DNA from: Castanea sativa
Taxonomy: Eukaryota; Streptophyta; Magnoliopsida; Fagales; Fagaceae
Direction of reading: 5' to 3'
DNA: 64,000 nt
Assembly: GCF_040712315.1 (NCBI RefSeq)
Contig: NC_134018.1
Location: forward strand, 1,116,001 to 1,180,000
Shown here: piece by piece, positions 34,640 to 47,803 of the stretch
Layout of the letters: every line of letters starts with the position of its first letter
Position numbering within the stretch: the first letter of the stretch is position 1
Program-made: the position numbers and the translations under genes
Notes under the pieces: generated by a model
The model's database searches: none
What the model was told of the DNA's origin: nothing
The model's input: only the letters and a program-made list of their open reading frames with translations

Positions 34640-36770
34640 GAATGATCTACTTGTACAAAAAAACTTGCAGCGACTATCAGATAGCAAAGAATAAGCATAA
34701 GACCTTTAAAATAATTAGAAGTTCATTTCTGCAAACAAAAAATTTGTGACACGTAAGAATATGTAATTATGTACATAAAATTACGAAAAGATAAAAATAT
34801 CGCAAAAATGGAATCCACAACAATTAAGAGAGTAATTATTATCACAAACTTATTTCAAAACAGAATTGAGCAAACAAGAGAACTCAGAATGCAGTTGGAC
34901 TTATATTAAAAATGCATATGTAACCATCCAGCTTATATCAGAGCCTACCATCGCAAATATTATTTAAAATGCTTCCTTCTCTTATAAACATCTGATGAAA
35001 CTATAGAGATTTTTAATTCTTTGTCACTGAAATACATACCTGCAGCATGAAGGCTACTACTAATACAGTCATAAAAAGCATTGCTGTCTCGAAAAGCTGA
35101 AAGTTTAAGTCCATAGGTTGCCCCAGAATCCAACCAACAAGTACAGAAATGGGAAGCTGCAGCAATATAAAAATGATTTTAGCGGATATTGATGCCAATA
35201 TGAAAATCATCAATACAGTGATACTAAACAGAACAATCATCAAAGCACAGTATCTCATATATGAATAGGCCTCCAAGCACAAAATGGATTGTACAGGGAT
35301 GCCATTTTAATGACAATATCCAAACATGAAAAACAATGCAGATGAGAACCTAATCCTGCTCCCGGCATGATAAAACATGTAAAATTATATATAAAGTAAC
35401 GGACTTTGCTGAAGCTAAACAAACAGAGAATAATAATGTCTCTCATTTTTTTTGTTTTGAACCAGTGTGGATTTGTCTCAAGGGTTTCTTGTTCAAGCTG
35501 CAATAAACATCACATCACAGGTAACAAATATCACACAAAACAAATTCATGTAAATAGGTCTTAATAGAAGCATATATTTCAAAGTGTACAAGATTTCTGC
35601 CATAAAAAGGTGGAGCTGCTCCAAAAGAAGAAATTACTCATGAAAGTAAGTGTGATTCTCAACAGCTCTCTTTTCCAGCTAAGAATTTTATCCATAATTC
35701 CATATGTTGAGACAGCCAATGGGGTGTAAAACTAAGGCTACAGAAGGACTATTCCTGTATTCTTGAAGATGACAAGCCTTGACTGAGATTGGGACTTCTG
35801 TTGTATATGCCTTTGTCTTGGAGGAAACATGACAGGGGAGGGGATGATCAAACTCCATTTACTAATATAGTTTTAACGATGAAAGAGATATTTAATATTT
35901 TAACAGAATTTCAAAGCACCTGAAGAAACAAATCACTTTTTTGTTCCTTGAAAATTTTCAGTTATTCAGTTACTAAAAAAGAATACATTCATTTAACATG
36001 AGGATGCACAAAACACTTAATGACCAACAGTAACATAGAAGTTAGAGGATATTTTTGAAGATTGAAATGGTTCTATCCATTTCTGTGATTCAAATATAGG
36101 TTCAAATGCAACTCAGATTAAACAGTATAAACAGGAAATTAAACTAAGGTCAAACAAACTCTTATTTTTTTAAAGTAAAAACATAAAATAGATATATGAG
36201 TTAATGATCCTATTGCCACTCCTAATGAAATGTCCTGTGAAGAAACTCAATTCTAAAAACTCATTCTAATAAGAAATTGTTAGAAGAGAATGTTAGAAAG
36301 CTTACAAGCTTGTCTTTCACGGCATACATAATAGCACTTGCATGCATTGTGGCATTCCCCACAATTGGGAGCAAAACAACACTAACAAATTTAAGTGGCA
36401 CATTCCATGCAATAGATGCTCCTTGCAAAACAATCAACCAATCAAAGATTTAGTGAGTCAAAGAACAGTAGAGAAAAAATATAAAATTACTAGAAGATTG
36501 CCATTAGAACTTTCATCTATTGTGATAGTAAAAAGGTAACGTTTCTAATAGAAACTCTGGAATTTCAATGATTCCTGCACATAATTTTTACTCTAGGGTT
36601 ATTTTCTTAATCATATTTGGTCTAGATAATTCTAAAGTTTGTAATAGTATTAGGACTATTTTAGTGGAATTTCTTAGGGTTTAGTTTAGAAATCAATATT
36701 AGGAGTCAGGTCCAACTAGGTTAAATAAGATTCAATCAGTCTACATAAAAAAAAAAATTCTATTTACTTA

Positions 36771-36824
<54 letters not shown>

Positions 36825-37852
36825 TTCATTGTATTTACAGAACTCAAACTTAATCAACGAAATTATCGGTGATTTGCATTATTGAAGATGTGTTCCTAGA
36901 ATGTTCTTCTCTCTCTTCTCTTCTTTGGCCTGCATTACTGTTTAAGTACTCTTTACACACTTTCACAACACAACAATAGTTGGCCCTCAACCATCTTCTA
37001 TCTGGTAGGTAAAAGGGCACCAACTTATTTCCAGAATTAGAGTTTATCCTAAGAAGTACTGACACTTCATTTAGGGTGCCATAACTGTGTCATATCAGTT
37101 TTGCACTCACCATGTTATTTTATAACTTTTCAAAAATTGCTTGTGTCGTACAAGTACCCGTACCTATGCCTATGCTTCCTAGGTTCGACAGCAGCTGCCC
37201 ATTTTTTGGGGGGAAAAAGTTCCTTGCCAATTTTTGGTCTACCAAATAACCATCATACAATCAATCAAAACAAGCCTCTTAAATTATATATTTTCTGCTG
37301 CCCAAGAAATCTTGCAATCTGCTTGTTCTTTATTTCAGCCCACTTTTGCCATTCAATCCTATCTATTCAGGACAGAAACAAACTACAAGCCTTAGCAATA
37401 ATCCATAGCTCTAAAACCCCAACTTCCAAACCCTTTAGCTCATAATAAGCACAAGCAGAGAGATTTGGAATATCAGCCCTATGTCACTTATATCAGTCAA
37501 TGCCCCCAAACATGATAGAAAAGTAACCATATACCAAACCAGCATTTGATACAAACATCAAAATATGGCCAAACAAAGTATTATGTCATTATTTCCAATT
37601 GCAATGGCTCCTACATGTAAAGAGGGAAAAAGGAAATTATACATATCCCTTAAGAATTGATATATCCTTCAAAAGTGTATAATCACAAATTTTCTAGAAG
37701 AAAGAAACACTAACAAGAAAATATTACCTCTATTGCATGAACTAAATATTCAGATAGGATTGAGATCTAAGTTTTCATAATCAAAAGCCAAATTATTGAT
37801 TCCCATTTCAAGATCTCAGGACATTCATTTTCATCTGAGCTCTCTTCAGTCT
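34640..37852 (-). pseudogene. CAX 3'-half pseudogene
   Basis: The third CAX copy, corresponding to exons 6-10 of the gene at 11475-18044. Segments lie at about 37730-37852, 36305-36421, 36187-36232, 35042-35158 and 34640-34735. The first segment (ESIIWLL...SILSEYLV) has an in-frame TAG at 37767-37769. The second reads GNATMHA at the c-2 motif, replacing the essential acidic residue by Met. The third (SLGVAIGS) has no usable donor. The last has an indel just after its acceptor. The first five exons are missing; the receptor-like gene follows instead. [10 protein letters not shown] is still intact at about 35090-35120. Confidence 0.82.
36778..36821. repeat. (AT)n microsatellite
   Basis: A simple alternating AT tract in the large intron of the CAX pseudogene. 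Confidence 0.9.
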
Positions 37853-37859
37853 GACTCCA

Positions 37860-38506
37860 TTCCTATGTTCATACCATATATCACACTATAAATTAACTAA
37901 TTGAAAAATCCAAGCTAAAAGAATTCTCCATATGTAGCATTTAAAAGTGTGATATAAAACAAAATTTGAGATAGATTATGGGTTGTTGCACCTGATTGGG
38001 CTGGCAAGACATGAGAGCCGTGCCATGGAGCCTGACTCACAGCCTTTTCAATTCTTCCACAGGACAAAGTAGACTTGGCACACTGGCTCTTTTAAAGCTT
38101 AACTGCTTAAGCTTCATTATAGTGGTTGCAAGGAATCTACCAAAATAGCCTTCGAATTTGATACAAAGAGCCTGCTTATTTTGCCCGAATAAGCACAAAC
38201 TTGTTGTCTTTCATTGAGACTTTACAAAGTGATCACTAAGATATTCTACAGAGAAAGTGGACATCATTAGAAGGTATTGGATTTTACTTCTATCGAATGA
38301 ATTGCTTGTATGAACTGAAATGTGATTTTAAACCACTAATCTATAGGAATAATAAAACTAAAATTGGACTGATGTGTACATTCATAACAAATATCCTATT
38401 CATACATGTTAATAGAGTAAATATAGATGATCATAAATATTAACCAGGTCGAAGATCATATAGAAATCATCAAAATATTGATTAATATGATTACATGACA
38501 CTTGGA
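37860..38506. other. Spacer between CAX pseudogene and receptor-like gene
   Basis: The CAX similarity ends close to here and the receptor-like gene's stop is at 38507. Nothing coding is recognised. The duplication breakpoint that removed the 5' half of this CAX copy lies in this stretch. Confidence 0.45.
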
Positions 38507-41500
38507 CTAAATATTAAGAATCTTACAACATTTACTTACAATGCTATACCAGGTTTGTGCCACTACACCACTAAGCTTGTACCCAAGGTGATCTAGGAAT
38601 TGAAAATACAAAATTCTCCATTGCTTGTTCAATAGTAAAGGACCCAATACAACCCAAAACCCAACCACAAATCCAAATGCCATACTTACAAAAAACCAAT
38701 CCACCATATGCCCACCCAAACCCTTGCTCCTTTTGTTTTCAATGTTTGGTTTTACATAATTTATAGTACAATTATCAGTAAGTGGAGGTCCACAAAGCTT
38801 GTTTCCAAAAAAACTGGATGCGCTGAGGCTCTGTAGCTGAGTGCTTGAAGGGATTCTCCCAATCAAATTGTTGTTCGACAAGTTCAAGTGGCTCAAAAAC
38901 GTCAAACTTGACATACTTTGAGGAATTTGACCTGAAAGTTGGTTTATAGAGAAATCAATAGATTCTATTGATCTCATATCACCTATATTCTCCGGGATCC
39001 TTCCAGTCAAGATATTAAATGACAAATTCAATGATTGTAGTCCTTGGAGACTAGCCACTTCTTTAGGAATCTCTCCTGACAAATTGTTATTGGAAAGATC
39101 TATAATATTTACCAGTCCAAGTGTGGTGGAATATTCAAGAGAATTTCCCTTAATAACAAGCACTTCACTTTCAAAATAAGAATTACCACGTAGAAACAGA
39201 GCCTCAAAATTTGAATTGTTATTTTTGGCCATCGTAATGAAATTGTTAACACATTTAGGTATGCTTCCAGACAGCTTATTATGTGAAAGGTCAAGGATTT
39301 GGAGTGAAGATAGAGCACAAAGTTCATCCGGTATTTGACCATAGAAATTATTGGAGTGAAGGCTGAGAATCTTCAAGCTTGAAAGTCTATGTCCAATCCA
39401 CTTAGGTATGCTCCCATCAAATTCATTTTTGCCAACATAAATAGTAAACAAGTCTGTACAATTTTTCAACAAGGATAGAAGTTTTCCGGAGAATTTGTTC
39501 TTGTATAGATGCAAAAACTGAAGATTAATTAAAGATCCAATGGATGCTGGAATTTTACCAGTAAAATTGTTGTTCTCCAAATTTAAGACAATCAAGCTTT
39601 GCCACTTCATCCAACAATTACTTATTTTCCCTGATAAAAGATTTTTTCCAAGATTGAGAAATTCCATAAATTTGGTCTCATTCATCTTGTAACACAAAAA
39701 GTGAGAAATAGATCCAAATAGTGAATTGTTAGAAAGATCAAGAAAGGTCACATTCGAGGATATACAAGGTAATGGACCAGTGAAGTTATTTGAACTCACA
39801 TCAATTGCTGACATATAGGACAAAATCAAAGGGATATGTGGAATCTCTCCATAGATTTGATTGTGAGAGATATTTAGATAATCAAACTGAGAAGACAAGT
39901 TCCAAAACCAAGGAGGAACTGCATCTATAATCCCTGTGTTGGATATGTCCAAGCTCAGAAGTTGCTTTTGTGAATAGAGCCACGAAGGAAATTTTGACCC
40001 TAAATTCCATGATCGCAAAACTAAGGTGTTGAGTTGAAAAGGAGGGGTCCAATTGTCACTTACTTTTAAAGTTAGTCGGTTATGAGATGCAAAAAGTTTT
40101 TTTAATCTCATTAATTTGGCAAAATGAACTTCTGACACCACACCCTCCAACATATTGAAACCAATATTCAGAGACTCTAATTTGGAGAGCTGTCCAAAAC
40201 TTTGAGGAAGAGTACCATTAATTTGATTACTTTGAAGGTCCAAGGATCTCAAAGAGGAAAGATTTCCTATAGACAATGGAATTGGACCTGAAATTGAAGT
40301 ATACCCCAAAGAAAGGATGACCAGATTTTTAAATTTCCCAAGTTCATCAGTCAAATGCCCAGACAGTTGAGCACCAAACAAGTCTAAGATCTCTAGTCCA
40401 TTTGAAACACATCCTGATAGACTTTCAAAGATTTCAGATTTCTCTTGACCCCAATTGAAGTATGACAATCTAATTTCCCTTAATTTGCAGAGACTACCTA
40501 AAGATCTTGGTACCTTTCCTTCAAGTTCATTGGATGACAAGTCTATGCTAATGGCAGATGTTAGGTTTCCAATGGCACTAGAGATTCTACCCTGCAAAAT
40601 ATTTCCCCCGAGGTTGAGGAACTCAAGATGACTAAAACAGTACAGCCAATTGGGGATTGAAGAGTTGAAAACGTTGACAGATAGATCGAGGTGCCTAAGT
40701 GAAGTCAAGTTCTGGAGATGAACAGGGAGTGGACCTTGAAACTTATTGTAAGATAGATCAAGAGAAACCAGATTATGAAGACCAAAGAACCAAAACAGAA
40801 TGGAAGTGTTTTCAAAATAGTTGTTTGACAGATGAAGGGTGGTGAGAGATGAAAAGTTAATACTACTGGGTATCGGCGGTGGGATGAAACCAGAAAGTTT
40901 ACAATATGACAATCGCAACTCTGACAAGGAAGGGAGTTTGTTTATCTCCTGTAGCCAATCAGAGGCTTGGCTAAGGTTTGCAGAACTCAAATCAAGGTGT
41001 TGTAGTAAAGGAAGACCGGAGAGCCATTGAAGGTTCTTCGCATGTAAATCATAATAATTAAGTCTAAGATCGAGATATTGCAAATTAGAGAGATTCCCAA
41101 GTTGATGAGGATTCAATCCCCCAAATCCCGCATCGGAGAGATTAAGATATCTTAAGCTCCCCATTGAACCAAGGAATTTGGGAATTGGAGTATGATTGAA
41201 ATCATTGCCACTGAGGTCCAAGTAAATCAAATGCTTCAAATCAAGCAGAGAATGATTTATCTTACCTCCGAACCTTGACCTCTCATAAGCTTCATATTGA
41301 GCATCCCATTGGACATCATCAGTAAGCTCGTCATACAGAGGATAAAAGGTTGTGAGATGGAGTTGGAGGACATGACCAGTGCGGTTGTCGCAGACAACAC
41401 CGATCCAATCACAACAATCCACGTCAGATGCAGCAGCAGCAGTCCAAGAGGCAAGCCGGTTTGAAGGATCTTCAAGATCTTGCTTGAAGTTGAGAAGGGC

Positions 41501-41623
41501 GGGTCGCTCGCTTTCAATGCAACGAACCTCAGAGTCGGCAGTGAGGAAACAAAAGAGAAGGGTTAAAGTAACAGCTATTATTATTCTTAACAAGGAACCC
41601 TCCTTCTTCTTCATCATCATCAT
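38507..41623 (-). CDS. LRR receptor-like protein (EIX/Cf type), no kinase
   Basis: A cell-surface immune receptor-like protein that, in this family, signals through partner kinases such as SOBIR1 and BAK1. It is one exon. I place the start at ATG 41623 (MMMMKKKEGSLL), giving 1038 residues. The open frame begins at 41692, but that ATG is only a few bases from the TATA box. Domains in order: signal peptide (IIIAVTLTLLFCFLTA), LRRNT (CIESERPALLNFKQDLEDP...W, then CCDW), about 30 extracellular LRRs of the xxLxxLDLSxNxxxGxIP type, an island before the last LRRs (VIKGNSLEYSTTL), a C-terminal cap (FFGNKLCGPPL), an acidic-poor juxtamembrane stretch, one TM helix (WFFVSMAFGFVVGFWVVLGP) and a short tail of about 45 residues. 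No kinase is present. Its upstream region is repeated elsewhere in the window without the gene. Confidence 0.93.
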   Translation of the reverse strand: MMMMKKKEGSLLRIIIAVTLTLLFCFLTADSEVRCIESERPALLNFKQDLEDPSNRLASWTAAAASDVDCCDWIGVVCDNRTGHVLQLHLTTFYPLYDELTDDVQWDAQYEAYERSRFGGKINHSLLDLKHLIYLDLSGNDFNHTPIPKFLGSMGSLRYLNLSDAGFGGLNPHQLGNLSNLQYLDLRLNYYDLHAKNLQWLSGLPLLQHLDLSSANLSQASDWLQEINKLPSLSELRLSYCKLSGFIPPPIPSSINFSSLTTLHLSNNYFENTSILFWFFGLHNLVSLDLSYNKFQGPLPVHLQNLTSLRHLDLSVNVFNSSIPNWLYCFSHLEFLNLGGNILQGRISSAIGNLTSAISIDLSSNELEGKVPRSLGSLCKLREIRLSYFNWGQEKSEIFESLSGCVSNGLEILDLFGAQLSGHLTDELGKFKNLVILSLGYTSISGPIPLSIGNLSSLRSLDLQSNQINGTLPQSFGQLSKLESLNIGFNMLEGVVSEVHFAKLMRLKKLFASHNRLTLKVSDNWTPPFQLNTLVLRSWNLGSKFPSWLYSQKQLLSLDISNTGIIDAVPPWFWNLSSQFDYLNISHNQIYGEIPHIPLILSYMSAIDVSSNNFTGPLPCISSNVTFLDLSNNSLFGSISHFLCYKMNETKFMEFLNLGKNLLSGKISNCWMKWQSLIVLNLENNNFTGKIPASIGSLINLQFLHLYKNKFSGKLLSLLKNCTDLFTIYVGKNEFDGSIPKWIGHRLSSLKILSLHSNNFYGQIPDELCALSSLQILDLSHNKLSGSIPKCVNNFITMAKNNNSNFEALFLRGNSYFESEVLVIKGNSLEYSTTLGLVNIIDLSNNNLSGEIPKEVASLQGLQSLNLSFNILTGRIPENIGDMRSIESIDFSINQLSGQIPQSMSSLTFLSHLNLSNNNLIGRIPSSTQLQSLSASSFFGNKLCGPPLTDNCTINYVKPNIENKRSKGLGGHMVDWFFVSMAFGFVVGFWVVLGPLLLNKQWRILYFQFLDHLGYKLSGVVAQTWYSIVSKCCKILNI

Positions 41624-41698
41624 GCTTTTATGAAAATAATAATAATAATAAAACTGATATATGATTTTGTTATGTTTGGAACCAAATGGCATAGGACT

Positions 41699-41706
41699 TA
41701 TTTATA
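41699..41706 (-). promoter_or_regulatory. TATA box of the receptor-like gene
   Basis: Minus-strand CCTATAAATAAG, about 75 bases upstream of ATG 41623 and only 7 bases from the ATG at 41692. This favours the downstream start. Confidence 0.6.
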
Positions 41707-41709
41707 GGA

Positions 41710-42235
41710 AGCGGACCCATCCATCTTGTTGTATTGTGCTGGAGGAGTCTGTTTAATGCTTTCAATTTCAACCACATATTAGGGATTGACTGACTTGTAG
41801 ATGGGACCCTCTATTTGGATACATATCAATTTTATCTTTTTCTTTTTATTCTTTTTTGAGAAACATCGTATCAAATTTCTATCCTTACGAAAAGTGCTAC
41901 GCATTTTGGACAGTAAATATTTTTTTTTTCTAAGTATTTTAGACGGTAATTTGCTGGGTGAATACTCATTCTTTTTTTTCTTTTTTTTTGGTTAACACTA
42001 CTCATTCATTATTTGTATCAAAATTCAACCATCTTGAATAAAAACAAAGTTTAAGGTGATAATCTCTCATATATAAAAAAAAAAAAATGTTTAAGGTGAT
42101 AATAATACCACTACTTGTATGCTAAAATTATATAATAATAGTAATAATAATATAGGAAACAAAATGTCTTCTTGTATTGTACTGCTGAGGAGGGAAGAGT
42201 TTGTTAAGCTTAATCGGTTTTCTTATGCTTTTAAT
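41710..42235. repeat. Receptor-like gene upstream region, repeated twice more
   Basis: Words such as GCGGACCCATCCATC, GGATACATATCAATTTT, TTGGTTAACACTACTCATTC and TTGTATGCTAAAATTATATA recur at 52795-53215 and 54440-54700. No coding sequence accompanies those copies. Confidence 0.7.
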
Positions 42236-42239
42236 TTCT

Positions 42240-43200
42240 ACCACACATTAAGAATTTGGCGCCACGCATTGACTCTATAAGTCTTGTAGATGTGGTCATT
42301 TTGTGGGACATTATAATAGGTTCATTTTTGGATACATATCTCAATTTTTTAACTTGAGAAAAGTGCAATACAACTTCTTTTACACAGAGTTTTGAATGGT
42401 CATCATCATTCATTACTTTATCAAAAACAATTTTAAAAAAATCAAGGATCATTAAAATGGAATATGACCCTTTAATTTCTACCACACATTAAGGATTTGG
42501 CGCCACGCATTGACTTTGTAAGTCTTGTAGATGTGGTCATTTTGTAGGACATTATAATAGGTTCATTTTTGGAAACATATATCAATTTTCTAACTTGAGA
42601 AAAGTGCAGTACAACTTCTTTTACACGGAGTTTTGAATGGTCATCATCATTCATTACTTTATTAAAAAATTTTAAAAAAAATCAAGGATCATTAAAATGG
42701 AATATGACCCTTTAATTTCTACCACACATTAAGGATTTGGCGCCACGCATTGACTCTATAAGTCTTGTAGATGTGGTCATTTTGTAGGACATTATAATAG
42801 GTTCATTTTTGGAAACATATATTAATTTTCTAACTTGAGAAAAGTGCATTACAACTTTTTCTACACGGAGTTTTGAATGGTCATCATCATTCATTACTTT
42901 ATCAAAAAATTTTAAAAAAAATCAAGGATCATTAAAATGGAATATGACCCTTTAATTTCCACCACACATTAAGGATTTGGCGCCACGCATTGACTCTATA
43001 AGTCTTGTAGATGTGGTCATTTTGTAGGACATTATAATAGGTTCATTTTTGGAAACATATATCAATTTTCTAACTTGAGAAAAGTGCAGTATAACTTCTT
43101 CTACACGGAGTTTTGAATGGTCATCATCATTCATTACTTTATCAAAAAAATTTTAAAAAAAATCAAGGATCATTAAAATGGAATATGACCCTTTGATTTT
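42240..43200. repeat. 240-bp tandem repeat array 1 (4 units)
   Basis: Units start at about 42240, 42481, 42721 and 42961 with ACCACACATTAAG(A/G)ATTTGG. The period is 240-241 bases and the units are nearly identical by eye. On the minus strand each unit contains a 60-codon open frame (MNDDDHSKL...LMCGRN). The frame is broken once per unit at an A-tract of variable length. No known domain is recognised; I treat it as a satellite-like repeat. Confidence 0.9.
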
Positions 43201-43445
43201 AACTATTAACTTTACCACCACGCACCCTTAATGCTGTGGTCACTCCACAAGTATAAGTACTTGTGGGGTGTGGGGGCAAGGGCTGAGGTTCAAGTCTTCA
43301 AGAGCAAGTTTCACACATATACACACTTAGATTAGACTAAAATAGAAATTCTATCTTGTATTAAAAAAAAAAACTTTTAACTTTTAATTAGCTGGTATTT
43401 ATTCTAGTGATTTTTTTTTTAAGGTGGTACTATTTTGATGGATAG

Positions 43446-43481
<36 letters not shown>

Positions 43482-45017
43482 AAGTGAGGTTTAGCTGGAT
43501 TTACTTTGAAATATTGTGGGGGAAAAATGACAAAAGCATTATTAATGAGATCATTAGGTAAATATTGCTTATTAGAATTACAAAAAGGTTTAGTTAACGG
43601 GTGCTCTTAGGTCATTTATTAATAGATCTCAAAAAAGTTTTGATACTACTTTTATGAAAAAATATAAAAAGTTTCAGTTGTTTTTTTTTTCTTTTCTAAT
43701 TTTTTTTAATTTCTAAAAAAATGTTTGGGATTGAAATAATTCTAGAGCTCTCGATCAAAGACAAATTTATTTATTTATTATTGGTGGAGTTGCAAAACAA
43801 ATTAGTTACATGCTTACATTGGATGGATTCTATCTTAAATATTGGTGTCTTTGGAAAGGTGTCAATATTTACTGTACATGAGTCATGCATATTGTGTTGA
43901 GCTTCGGTTGCTTAATTTTACAGTGTTTATCAAAAAAAAAATATAATTTCAGTAATTTTTATGTTAAATATGTATAAAAAATTAAAAACTAGTTTATTTG
44001 AAGAAAAAAAAAGTTAGATTATTTGGAAAAAAAAATTGAAACAAAAAAGCAAAAAGCATTAAAAGAAAAGAAAAACTGCCTTTACTAATACGAACTCTTG
44101 AAATGCAGGAGCAGTTTCAAAAACAAAAGGGGAAAAAAAAAAAAAAAACACCTTGATTTTTCTACTCATATAGACAATGTGGGTTTGTTGATGTTACCAC
44201 ACATTTGGCGAGAAGCATTGACTGTAAGTCTTGTAGATGTGGACCTTGCATATTTGCATATTTTGGGTCCTTTTCTTTTGACAAAATGCACTTTACTTAT
44301 AATAAGGTAGATTTAAGTTTAGTTTAATGTATCAAGAAGTGTGTTGCTCAAACATAACAAGTAGTATCATTAAAAATAAGAAGATTGATCTAAAAAATAA
44401 GTGAAGAAAAGTTGATTCAGTGAAACTTTTTTCTATATTCAAATTCAGGATTTTTTTTTTAAAATTTGAATATAAAATAAAGAAAATGAAAAGTAGATAC
44501 ACCACTTTTTTGAAACCAAACAAGCATTATCTGGGTAAAGTCAAAAGTTTATGAATGTGTGAGTAACAAAATCTTAGTAAAAGAAAAAGGTGGGGACATT
44601 GCTTTTCTTCTCAGTGTTTGCACTTTGCATTCTTGTCCTCAGCACAACTTTCTTTGAAAATATATTTTCTTACCTGAACGAAATTTCTTCCCCTGCACAC
44701 TAACTTTAAATCATTCAAGAGCTTTTATTTTCTCCATAAATAATAATATGTTGTGGAAAGTGCCGTCCATGATCTATGTCAAGTCAAAACGTGTTAGACC
44801 TTGCCGAGCATCTTTACTAATCAAAATTTGTGTGATTCAATTCAACGTTCATTTGATTAAATAGGAGACACAGGAATTTCTTACCGATTACGTTGGGTTT
44901 GTTTCTTGATGTTGTGATATAGCTTTAGTTGGTTAATTACTAGAAAGTCATGTGCTTTACGTATGAAAATGTGAAGTGACTATATAATTATAAACCAAAA
45001 TTGAGATTATTAAGAAT
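43201..45017. repeat. Segmental duplication, copy 1
   Basis: Matches 50366-52768 over most of its length, e.g. GCACCCTTAATG(C/G)(T/G)GTGG, GGTGGTACTATTTTGATGG, TTGGATGGATTCTATCTTAA and TTAGTTGGTTAATTACTAG. Includes a (TTA)n microsatellite near 43447-43480. No gene is seen. Copy 2 carries a 579-bp insertion absent here. Confidence 0.85.
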
Positions 45018-45587
45018 AACTTTTACGTAAGTGTCATGAATGTGAACCAAAATTTTGACATCAAACACAATGTTTTCTAGAATCCATTGCAAAATACGTA
45101 ACTAGTGGTGGTTTATCCTAATTTTTACATTTGATCTCTGCCTCATTTTATGAAAATTGTTATGCTTATTAATTCTTTGACAAAATGCAAAAAGAACCCT
45201 TCAAATTAGGGTAAATCACTAAATCTAAATCATCCTTTTGTCTCACTTCTGATTGGTGGACTGAAAGATGTCCCACCCCTATGAAACTGGTGTATTTCTA
45301 CATGGTGTCAAAATTTTAGTGCGCATGGGAAGCTCAATGAACTGAACTCATGGAATGAGAGGCACAATATTATGAATTTTATCATCTAAAACTACAAGTA
45401 AAACAAAAATTTATGAATGTCATAACTTTTAAGTGTGTCAAAAAAGAAATGGAGACATTGATTTTCTTGTCAATCAGTGCTTGTATCTTGGAATTGTTTC
45501 TCGTGCTGGGCACAACTTTCTTCAAAAAGTTGTTTCTTCCAAGAACTAAATCTCTTCCCATTCAAACTAATGTTAAATACAACTTTA
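45018..45587. other. Spacer, no gene seen
   Basis: Unique AT-rich sequence after the segmental duplication ends. No recognisable coding region. Confidence 0.4.
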
Positions 45588-45789
45588 GTATGCGTTTGGA
45601 AAGAATTATTTTGTCCAGCTTATTTTACTATTTATTTTATTTTTCCTATTATTTATGGGCCCTAATGCATTTTTTGGTATTATTCATAGATCCTACTATA
45701 CTATTTTAGCTAACTTTTACCTTTATCTACATTACTTTCAGCAAAAAGTTTTCAGTTTTAGCAAAATAGGCGGATTCCAAACAAACCCT
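45588..45789. mobile_element. TA-flanked MITE, copy 5
   Basis: Starts GTATGCGTTTGGAAAG and ends GATTCCAAACAAACCCT, with TA at 45586-45587 and 45790-45791. The interior has diverged (CTTATTTTACTATTTATTTT), so this is an older or variant member. Confidence 0.55.
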
Positions 45790-47803
45790 TAATAGTTTTT
45801 TTTTTTTTTTCTTTATATGATAACATGTTGGGGAAAATACCATCCACGTCAAGTCAAAAAGAGTGAGGCGCTGACCCATGATTTGCTAATCATTTAACAA
45901 AATAGGAGACATCGTAATTTCTTACAGCGTGTATACACTGGATTAATAGAAAGTCATCCGCTTTATGTGTAAAGCATTGGGTTACGCATGTGAGTAAAGT
46001 CCCACATTGAATAGTGATGAGAAGAATGAGTGGTTAATATAACATAATTCCTTTCCATTCAACATAATTCCTTTCCATTCAACGTAATGTTAAATTCACT
46101 TAATATTTTTTTTTTATATAGGATAACATGTTATGAAAAATACCATCCACATCAAGTCAAAAAGAGCGAGGCCCTGGCCCATGATTTGCTAATCATTTGA
46201 CATATTAGGAGACATTGTAATTTCTTACTGCACGTGTACACTGGGTTAATGGAAAGAAATTTCTTTCCATTCAACCTAACATAAAATTCACTCAATAGAT
46301 TTTTTTTCTTTAAATGATAACATGTGGAAAATACCATCCACGTCAAGTCAAAAAGAGCAATGCCCTGGCCCAAGAATTGCTAATTATTTGACAAAATAGG
46401 AGACATTGTAATTTCCTACTGTGCGTATACACTTGGTTAATAAAAATTAATTTCTTTCCATTCAACCTAACGTTAAATTCACTCAATAGATTTTTTTTTC
46501 TTTATATGATAACATGTGGAAAATACCATCCACGTCAAGTCAAAAAGAGTGAGGCCCTGGCCCATGATTTGCTAATCATTTGACAAAATAGGAGACATCG
46601 TAATTTCTTATAGCGTGTATACACTGGATTAATAGAAAGTCATGTGCTTTATGTGTGAAGCATTGGGTTACGCATATGAGTAAAGTCCCACATTGAATAG
46701 TGATGAGAAGAATGAGTGGTTAATATAACATAATTCCTTTCCATTCAACATAATTCCTTTCCATTCAACGTAATGTTAAATTCACTTAATATTTTTTTTT
46801 TATATAGGATAACATGTTATGGAAAATACCATCCACATCAAGTCAAAAAGAGCGAGGCCCTGGCCCATGATTTGCTAATCATTTGGTATAATAGGAGACA
46901 TTGTAATTTCTTACTACACGTGTACACTGGGTTAATAGAAAGAAATTTCTTTCCATTCAACCTAACATAAAATTCACTTAATAGATTTTTTTTCTTTAAA
47001 TGATAACATGTGGAAAATACCATCCACGTCAAGTCAAAAAGAGCAATGCCCTGGCTCAAGAATTGCTAATTATTTGACAAAATAGGAGACATTGTAATTT
47101 CCTACTATGCGTATACACTGGGTTAATAAAAATTAATTTCTTTCCATTCAACCTAACGTTAAATTCACTCAATAGATTTTTTTTCTTTATATGATAACAT
47201 GTTGTGGAAAATACCATCCACGTCAAGTCAAAAAGAGTGAGGCCCTGGCCCATGATTTACTAATTATTTGACAAAATAGGAGACATCGTAATTTCTTACA
47301 GCGTGTATACACTGGATTAATAGAAAGTCATGTGCTTTATGTGTGAAGCATTGGGTTACGCATGTAAGTAAAGTCCCACATTGAATAGTGATGAGAAGAA
47401 TGAGTGGTTAATATAACATAATTCTTTTCCATTCAACATAATTCCTTTCCATTCAACGTAATGTTAAATTCACTTAATATTTTTTTTTCTTTATAGGATA
47501 ACATGTTATGGAAAATACCATCCACATCAAGTCAAAAAGAGCGAGGCCCTAGACCATTATTTGCTAATCATTTGACATAATAGGAGACATTGTAATTTCT
47601 TACCACACGTGTACACTAGGTTAATAGAAAGAAATTTCTTTCCATTCAACCTAACATAAAATTCACTCAATAGATTTTTTTTCTTTAAATGATAACATGT
47701 GGAAAATACCATCCACGTCAAGTCAAAAAGAGCAATGCCTTGGCCCAAGAATTGCTAATTATTTGACAAAATAGGAGACATTGTAATTTCCTACTGTGCA
47801 TAT

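Noticed and set aside
41624..41692. Upstream 23 codons of the receptor-like open frame
   Set aside because: The ATG at 41692 is only a few bases from the TATA box, and the signal peptide follows the MMMM start at 41623; taken as 5' UTR.
42240..43200. 240-bp array considered as a CRISPR-like or centromeric satellite array
   Set aside because: No spacer/repeat alternation, plant nuclear context, and only a few units near genes; a local tandem repeat fits better.
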